A DNA stretch of 64,000 nt from Hanleya hanleyi (Eukaryota > Mollusca > Polyplacophora > Lepidopleurida > Hanleyidae): the NCBI GenBank assembly GCA_036873755.1, contig JAVTVY010020603.1, positions 1-64,000 on the forward strand, in the 5' to 3' direction. Positions 58,713 to 64,000 of this stretch are shown piece after piece (positions within the stretch are counted from its first letter, which is position 1; the number at the start of each line of letters is the position of its first letter). The notes below the pieces were generated by a model, which made no database searches, was not told the origin of the DNA, and was given only the letters and a program-made list of their open reading frames with translations. A program made the position numbers and the translations under genes.

Positions 58713-59912
58713 TTATGCCCCCCCCCTAATTAGAGGGGGGGCATATAGCGATCGCTTTGTCCGTCCGTCTGTCCGGACGTCCGTCCTTCCGTCCGAATTT
58801 CTTGTCCGCGCGATATCTCGGTTAATATTTGATGGACAGGATTGAAACTTGCATGGAATGTGGCCAGTGCCTCGTAGTTGTGCAGCATAGAGTTTTTTCC
58901 GCGTTCCGGTATAATTTTCAAGAGTTATGGCCCTTTTTCTGAAATCTCTGTGATTGGGACTTGTCCGGACTGGATCTTGGTTAATATTGTATGGACATTT
59001 TTGAAATCTGTAGGATATGTGGTCAGTGCCCTAGAGTTGTGCAGCGTGAAGTTTCCCCGCATTTCGCATATATTTTCAAGAGTTATGGCCCTTTGTTCTT
59101 CAAGTCTTGTGAATTGGGACTTGTCCGAGCTGGATCTCGGTTAATATTGTATGGACAAGTATGGAATTTGCAGGATATGTGGTCAGTGCCCTGTAGTTGT
59201 GCAGCGTGAAGTTTCTCCGCGTTTCGCGTATATTTTCAAGAGTTATGGCCCTTTGTTCTTGAAATCTTTGTGAATTGGAACTTGTCCAGGCTGGATCTCG
59301 GTTAATTTTGTATGGACAAGTATGGAATTTGCATGATATGTGGTCAATGCCCCATAGTTGTGCAGTGTGAAGTTTCTCTGCTTTCGGTTATATTTTCAAG
59401 AGTTATGGCCCTTTGTTCATTAAACCTAAGTGAATGGGATATATTTATTTTGTTCAGGCTGGATCTCATTCCATAACTGATTTGGACTGGGAAAATGGCT
59501 ATAAAATTGTTATTCTACATTCCAAAGCAGACCACATAGGCCCTGAAGTATGAAATTGCCCCAAAAAGAGTGAATTGGGTGCAAAATTCAAAGTTCACTG
59601 ATCGCTTCATAATTTCACCACAATATACTCCCAAGGAATGTAGGTCTCATAACCAGGTTACATTTTCGGATTTGGCGAAAGCCCTGGTGACCATCTTGCA
59701 TCAAAACATTGTATTATTACTTGTTGGTCGATACTTGGAATATGTATTATGCGAGGCATGCCGAAAAAAGTGATTGAAACAGAATTTTTATAATTATCCA
59801 AATTAGGCCTCCACCGACCAAATTACAGAACAGAACAATGGCGGGGCAGTGTTGGATTAAAGCGGAAGGGGGGCATACAATTGAGCAATCTCTGATTGCT
59901 TCCTTGCTGTGT
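58713..59912 (+). mobile_element. Pearl-like element, family C, copy C (four cores)
   Basis: Left hairpin TTATGCCCCCCCCCTAATTA plus GAGGGGGGGCATA, GTCC/ACGTCC microsatellite (58758-58796), cores marked at 58921, 59080, 59240 and 59400 (about 160 bp each), right end AAGGGGGGCATACAATTGAG at 59866. Same layout as copies A and B with another core number. Confidence 0.82.
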
Positions 59913-60912
59913 TCTTTTTGAGATTTCTCGATGTTATATCTTTTCTTCTGCTTTCTATACTGCTTTGCACACTGTAATATGGACTAGACATTAGTATACA
60001 TGTAGTAATAAATCTGCATGTCTGAGGGGAACCAACTTTGCTAATTCGCCGACATGTAACAGGGTGCTCTCAAGTATATATTTGACATTTTTGCTACATG
60101 TATGTATCTGTGGGCAGGTTGTAGTTGAAGACCTTGCACTCCATGGGTTTCTTAAAGAATTTGTACAGACAAAATTTGTACATATGTGGGTGAAATGGCA
60201 AACAAATATTTTTAGTCCAGTTGCATAATCTAGGTCCAATTATGTAATCTATGTATATTGTTGTTTAACCATTAAATATGCAATAATGTTCCATGTTAAA
60301 CCTTCAAAATACTTTTCTGTCGATGTCTATTTCCCTATTTCCTTATTAAGTCAGCATAACAATGAGTGTTTTGGAGGTACCAGTGTCTGCAATATTCGAG
60401 AAAATAGGGAATTGAAATGGTCGTAACAGAACATCATACAGTCTAGCCTCACTATATTTTGCCTTGAAATAGAACCGATACTGTATAAGGCGGGTACTAG
60501 GGTGTCCCCCAAATTGATAAATTCATATTATTTTAGACCTTTTATAAGGCTTGAATATCTATAATGTGGTTTAAGTTTTGTTCCCCAGATACAGCTTTTT
60601 GGAGAGGTTACACTGCATATTTGTAAGCGTTTTATTCAGTTTTAAAAAAATCAGAAAAATAAATAAAAAATACTTTTGGACAGTGATCATCCGGGAACTA
60701 TTCTTTCATTTACAACATACTTCTTCCAAGGGTTCACTGTCCCTTTAAGAAAAGTTGATGGTGCTGCCCAGAGGGGCAGAGTACCTTTAGTGTGTGGCCG
60801 GGTCTTCTGCTGACGGTATTTCTTGTAAACATGTCCGCAAATGAATTATACCACAGTGCTGACATAAAAGTTTGCAATACCTCACAGCATTATTGTTTAT
60901 TTTCTTTTTCAG
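59913..60912. other. Intron sequence with no gene seen
   Basis: AT-rich; no repeat family recognised. CAGTGATCATCC and GGTTCACTGTCCCTTTAAG (60680-60750) echo a motif near 58550-58620 (AAAGGGATAGTAAACCCT), possibly a small dispersed repeat. Confidence 0.4.
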
Positions 60913-61134
60913 AAGAAGCGTCGACGACGTAGGCAGCTTAATAGATGCCCTGACACCAGCAAGTGCTATTGTATACCTGAGCGGAGTTCAAACTGTTTCC
61001 AGCGCCGAAATGAATTTTCTATCCCACACTGTAAGATAAATGTTCCAAAGGCTGAGCTTGCAGCGCTTGATATGCTGGTGGAATTAGACGCAGTAAATGG
61101 GGCGGGAGATTGGACGACGTACACTAACCTAATT
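60913..61134 (+). CDS. Exon 8: polybasic run and cysteine-rich segment
   Basis: Acceptor TTTTCTTTTTCAG ends at 60912; the donor GTGAGT starts at 61135. Length 222 bp, 74 codons, phase 0 at both ends. It opens with KKRRRRRQ, a strong furin-type cleavage site, followed by a compact cysteine cluster (CPDTSKCYC, then two further Cys in NCFQRR and PHCK) and a predicted strand/helix part (AALDMLVELDAVNGAGDW). In a secreted or membrane protein the polybasic run would allow cleavage in the Golgi into two chains. The exon is symmetric, so skipping it would keep the frame and remove the site. The coding region goes on beyond the window. Confidence 0.87.
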
Positions 61135-61252
61135 GTGAGTATAAACTTAGTGATATTCTGAGTCACTAAAAGGGTATTCGTATGGGTGTAGACATTTTGG
61201 CACGTGACATGTCGGTGAGTGACATTTCGGCATGCAGCATTTTGGCAACTAA

Positions 61253-62912
61253 ACACCTCAACAAAAGTAAGTTCCCCCATAAACATTGGCTAATATTTTC
61301 TAAGATAGTTATGCGATTGTAACGATATTTCTCACAGAGTATCAGTTTGATCAGCGCAACAATCAGTGAAAATGATTACCCTGCAGGTGGCGCTATGCCT
61401 GAATGCGCATGGATTCAATGCAAGACGGTCGCATTTCAAAAATTGCAAAACAGATTATCAAAGATAGATTTTATTCAATCATGAACAGATCCTAACAGGT
61501 GGAGCAAAGACAGTACTATCCAATCACACGGTTTGACCAGAGCAACAATCGGTGAAAAAGATTGCCCTGTACGTGGTGCTATGCCTGAATGGGCATGCAT
61601 TGAATGCAAGTCGGTAGCATTTCCATAAATTGCAAAGCAGATTATCAAAGACAGATTTTATTAAATAACTAACAAATCCTAACCACTAAAGCAAAGACAG
61701 TGCTATCCAATCACACGGTTTGACCAGAGCAGCAATCGGTGAATATGATTACCGTGTAGGTGGTGCTATGCCTTAACTCTGTCAGGCCTGGAGGACCATT
61801 ATAACCCCTCCTACCAGACTTTCTCTCCTATCTCCGGAGCAACAATAAAATAAAAGCAGACTTTTTAGTTTGTCATATTGGGGTCAGTTTGAATGTACAT
61901 TGTATTTGCATATCCCCCGAACAGAGCATCATGGGTAAATCCAAGATGGCGGCCATGTGAGGTACCAGAAAAGTGATGTTTTCATCATTTTTTTAAACGT
62001 AGCCCCCCCAGACCTGGAAAGGTCCCAAAAGTCCCAGTGATTTACCTATGATCCTCTGCTCTGGGAGTATGCAATTACGTTCAAAATCACCCCAATATGA
62101 CAAACTACATGTAAAAAGTCTGCTTTTATTTTGTTGTTGCTCCGGAGAGAGAGAAAGTTTGGTAGGTGGGGCTATAATCGCCCTCCAGGCCTGACAGGGT
62201 TACGGCATAGCACCACCTACACGGTAATCATATTCACCGATTGCTGCTCTGGTCAAACCGTGTGATTGGATAGCACTGTCTTGCTCTACCGGTTATAATT
62301 TGCTCGTTATTGAATAAGATCTGCCTTTAATAATCTGTTTTGCAATTTATGGAAATGCTATCGTCTTGCATTCAATGCATGCTCATTCAGACATAGCACC
62401 CACGTAGAGGGTAATCTTTTTCATTGATTGTTGCTCTGGTCAAATCGTGTGATCGGATATCACTGTTTTTGCTCTATCGGTTAGGATTTGTTCGTTACTG
62501 AATAAAATCTGTCTTTAATAATCTGTTTTGCAATTTATGGAAATGCTACTGTCTTACATTCAATGCATGCTCATTCAGGCATAGCACCACGTAAAGGGTA
62601 ATCATTTTCACCGATTGTTGCTCTAGTCAAACCGTGTGATTGGATATCACTGTCCTTGCTCTAACTGTTAGGATGTGTTCGTGATTGAATAAAATCTGTC
62701 TTTGATAATCTGTTTTGCAATTTTTGAAATGCGACCGTCTTGCATTGAATTCATGTTCATTCAGGCATAGCACCACCTACGGAGTAATCATTTTCACTGA
62801 TTGTTGCACTGGTCACACTAATGCTCTGTGAGAAATCTCGTTACAATCGCATAAATATCTTAGAAAATATTAACCAATGTTTAGGGGGGAACTTACTTTT
62901 GTTGAGGTGTTT
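61253..62912. mobile_element. 1.66-kb palindromic foldback element
   Basis: The ends AACACCTCAACAAAAGTAAG (61253) and CTTACTTTTGTTGAGGTGTT (62893) are inverted. Inward on each side come a ~90-bp arm (CTAATATTTTCTAAGATAGT against its complement), ~190-bp tandem modules (two on the left, three on the right; marks CACGGTTTGACCAGAGCA and TGCTCTGGTCAAACCGTG), then a unique inner arm (CAGGCCTGGAGG against CCTCCAGGCCTG) and a loop of roughly 61943-62037. No ORF. A non-autonomous foldback DNA element is the likely class; no clear target duplication was found. Confidence 0.85.
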
Positions 62913-62939
62913 TAAATTATTTCACAGTCCAAAATATGA

Positions 62940-63060
62940 TAAAAATAAATATTTCCCCCCTCCGCCATTTTGGCCTCGGGGTATTGTATAATAATTTTTC
63001 TATTTCTGTCCTATATGCCTGAATGTAACCAACTACCAGTATATCTTGATCATCCCACAT
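62940..63060 (+). mobile_element. Fragment of pearl-like family F
   Basis: CCCCTCCGCCATTTTGGCCTCGGGG forms a short hairpin like that of 23473 (CCATTTTGGCCT), followed by CTGAATGTAACC and AGTATATCTTG, which resemble the core. Confidence 0.45.
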
Positions 63061-63296
63061 AGAACTATCTCTTCTCCAATTCACACTACACATGGGTCTC
63101 AATCGCTTGGGGTATGCCGAGGTGTTTTGATTAGATCAATCTCATGTTCTAACATATAAATGACTATAGGACTAGCTACTAAGATGTAAAATTTTGTATT
63201 GATTGTCCAGATTTGTCAAATTCAGCCAAAATTGACCTAGTGAATCAAAGCATTAGAAAAGATGAATGCATGTAGTACATTATATAATTTGGACTT

Positions 63297-63392
63297 AGTA
63301 AAACTATATAACGAACATGTTTTACAGCAGTAAAACTATATAACGAACATGTTTTACAGCAGTAAAACTATATAACGAACATGTTTTACATC
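63297..63392. repeat. 32-bp tandem repeat, three units
   Basis: AAAACTATATAACGAACATG plus TTTTACAGCAGT, at 63300, 63332 and 63364, nearly identical. Confidence 0.9.
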
Positions 63393-63494
63393 CCAGATAG
63401 GTATGATTGTACATGTATATTTGTTACACATTTTAGAAATAAATTCACTCGATCATGATCTTATACATGTAAGTATCTCAGCTGTTAGTCTAAT

Positions 63495-64000
63495 TGATGG
63501 GGAATTTACTGACTATCTACAATACATGTATCTCTGTAAAAACCTTCGATCTATTTCTGTACATTATATACATGTATCTCTGTAAAAACCTTCCATCTAT
63601 TTCTGTACATTATATACATGTATCTCTGTAAAAACCTTCGATCTATTTCTGTACATTATATACATGTATCTCTGTAAAAACCTTCCATCTATTTCTGTAC
63701 ATTATATACATGTATCTCTGTAAAAACCTTCGATCTATTTCTGTACATTATATACATGTATCTCTGTAAAAACCTTCCATCTATTTCTGTACATTATATA
63801 CATGTATCTCTGTAAAAACCTTCGATCTATTTCTGTACATTATATACATGTATCTCTGTAAAAACCTTCCATCTATTTCTGTACATTATATACATGTATC
63901 TCTGTAAAAACCTTCCATCTATTTCTGTACATTATATACATGTATCTCTGTAAAAACCTTCCATCTATTTCTGTACATTATATACATGTATCTCTGTAAA
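63495..64000. repeat. 46-bp tandem array with alternating variant (92-bp dimer), open at the window end
   Basis: Unit ATCTCTGTAAAAACCTTCGA plus TCTATTTCTGTACATTATAT plus ACATGT. The diagnostic base alternates CTTCGATC / CTTCCATC through eight units (from about 63541) and then becomes CTTCCATC only. About eleven units are visible and the array is cut by the window edge. Confidence 0.93.

Larger units (their letters stand above)
13875..61134 (+). other. Span of a multi-exon EGF-domain cell-surface or secreted protein gene (eight internal exons seen)
   Basis: Eight exons, each with AG acceptor and GT donor, chain in compatible phases across 47 kb and give 688 complete codons with no stop. The product begins with two EGF-like domains, then a long extracellular region with many N-x-S/T sites and segments like Ig/HYR beta-sandwiches (LEATDKANNSRY in exon 6, VHIDDTKP near its end), then a polybasic run and a cysteine-rich segment. 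Neither the initiating exon nor the last exon is in the window, so total length, signal peptide and any membrane span are unknown. I recognise this as an extracellular multidomain invertebrate protein but cannot give an orthologue. Introns are unusually loaded with repeats, up to 16 kb. Confidence 0.85.

Overview
The window looks like repeat-rich nuclear DNA of a mollusc. The reasons are: (i) a tRNA-SINE-type tail (ATATTGCTGAATGCGACGTT) followed by TCTC runs; (ii) a second SINE-like unit ending in (ACTC)n; (iii) several pearl-like elements, meaning a hairpin, a GTCC/ACGG microsatellite and ~160-bp core repeats, a layout I know from oysters; (iv) eukaryotic exons with GT/AG introns; and (v) a DIRS-type and an LTR retrotransposon. 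I cannot name the species.

Host gene. One plus-strand gene spans most of the window. I can support eight internal exons: 13875-13970, 20383-20487, 22731-23027, 28345-28483, 34102-34318, 50507-51369, 54749-54875 and 60913-61134. Their splice phases chain without conflict (1/1, 1/1, 1/1, 1/2, 2/0, 0/2, 2/0, 0/0), giving 688 complete codons. The product starts (within the window) with two six-cysteine EGF-like domains, each on its own symmetric phase 1-1 exon. A long, N-glycosylation-rich extracellular part with beta-sandwich-like segments follows, then a polybasic stretch. First and last exons lie outside the window. I recognise the architecture but not a named orthologue.

Layout. 1-11457 is a 36-bp satellite (12 codons, open on both strands). 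11478-13855 is a 29-bp minisatellite carried in a foldback arrangement and ending just before exon 1. 14804-19184 is a 27-bp minisatellite plus a 1.17-kb body, tandemly duplicated. 20471-21536 is a minisatellite made from the 3' end and splice donor of exon 2. Introns further on hold pearl-like elements of at least five sequence families, SINE pieces, a 164-bp tandem array and two diverged copies of a 0.5-kb repeat.

The 16-kb intron between exons 5 and 6 holds a decayed DIRS element (about 36395 to about 50120). It has inverted terminal repeats, the diagnostic internal complementary region, Gag-like, RT, RNase H and tyrosine recombinase remnants, and at least seven frame breaks. Nested in it is a 7.6-kb LTR element (36679-44264) with 270-bp LTRs that look identical, a 4-bp target duplication, PBS and PPT, but only gag and protease: a young non-autonomous element inside an old dead one.

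The last part holds a 103-bp MITE with a 9-bp target duplication, a 1.66-kb palindromic foldback element and a 46-bp tandem array with alternating (92-bp) structure running off the end. No CRISPR, rRNA or functional tRNA gene was seen.
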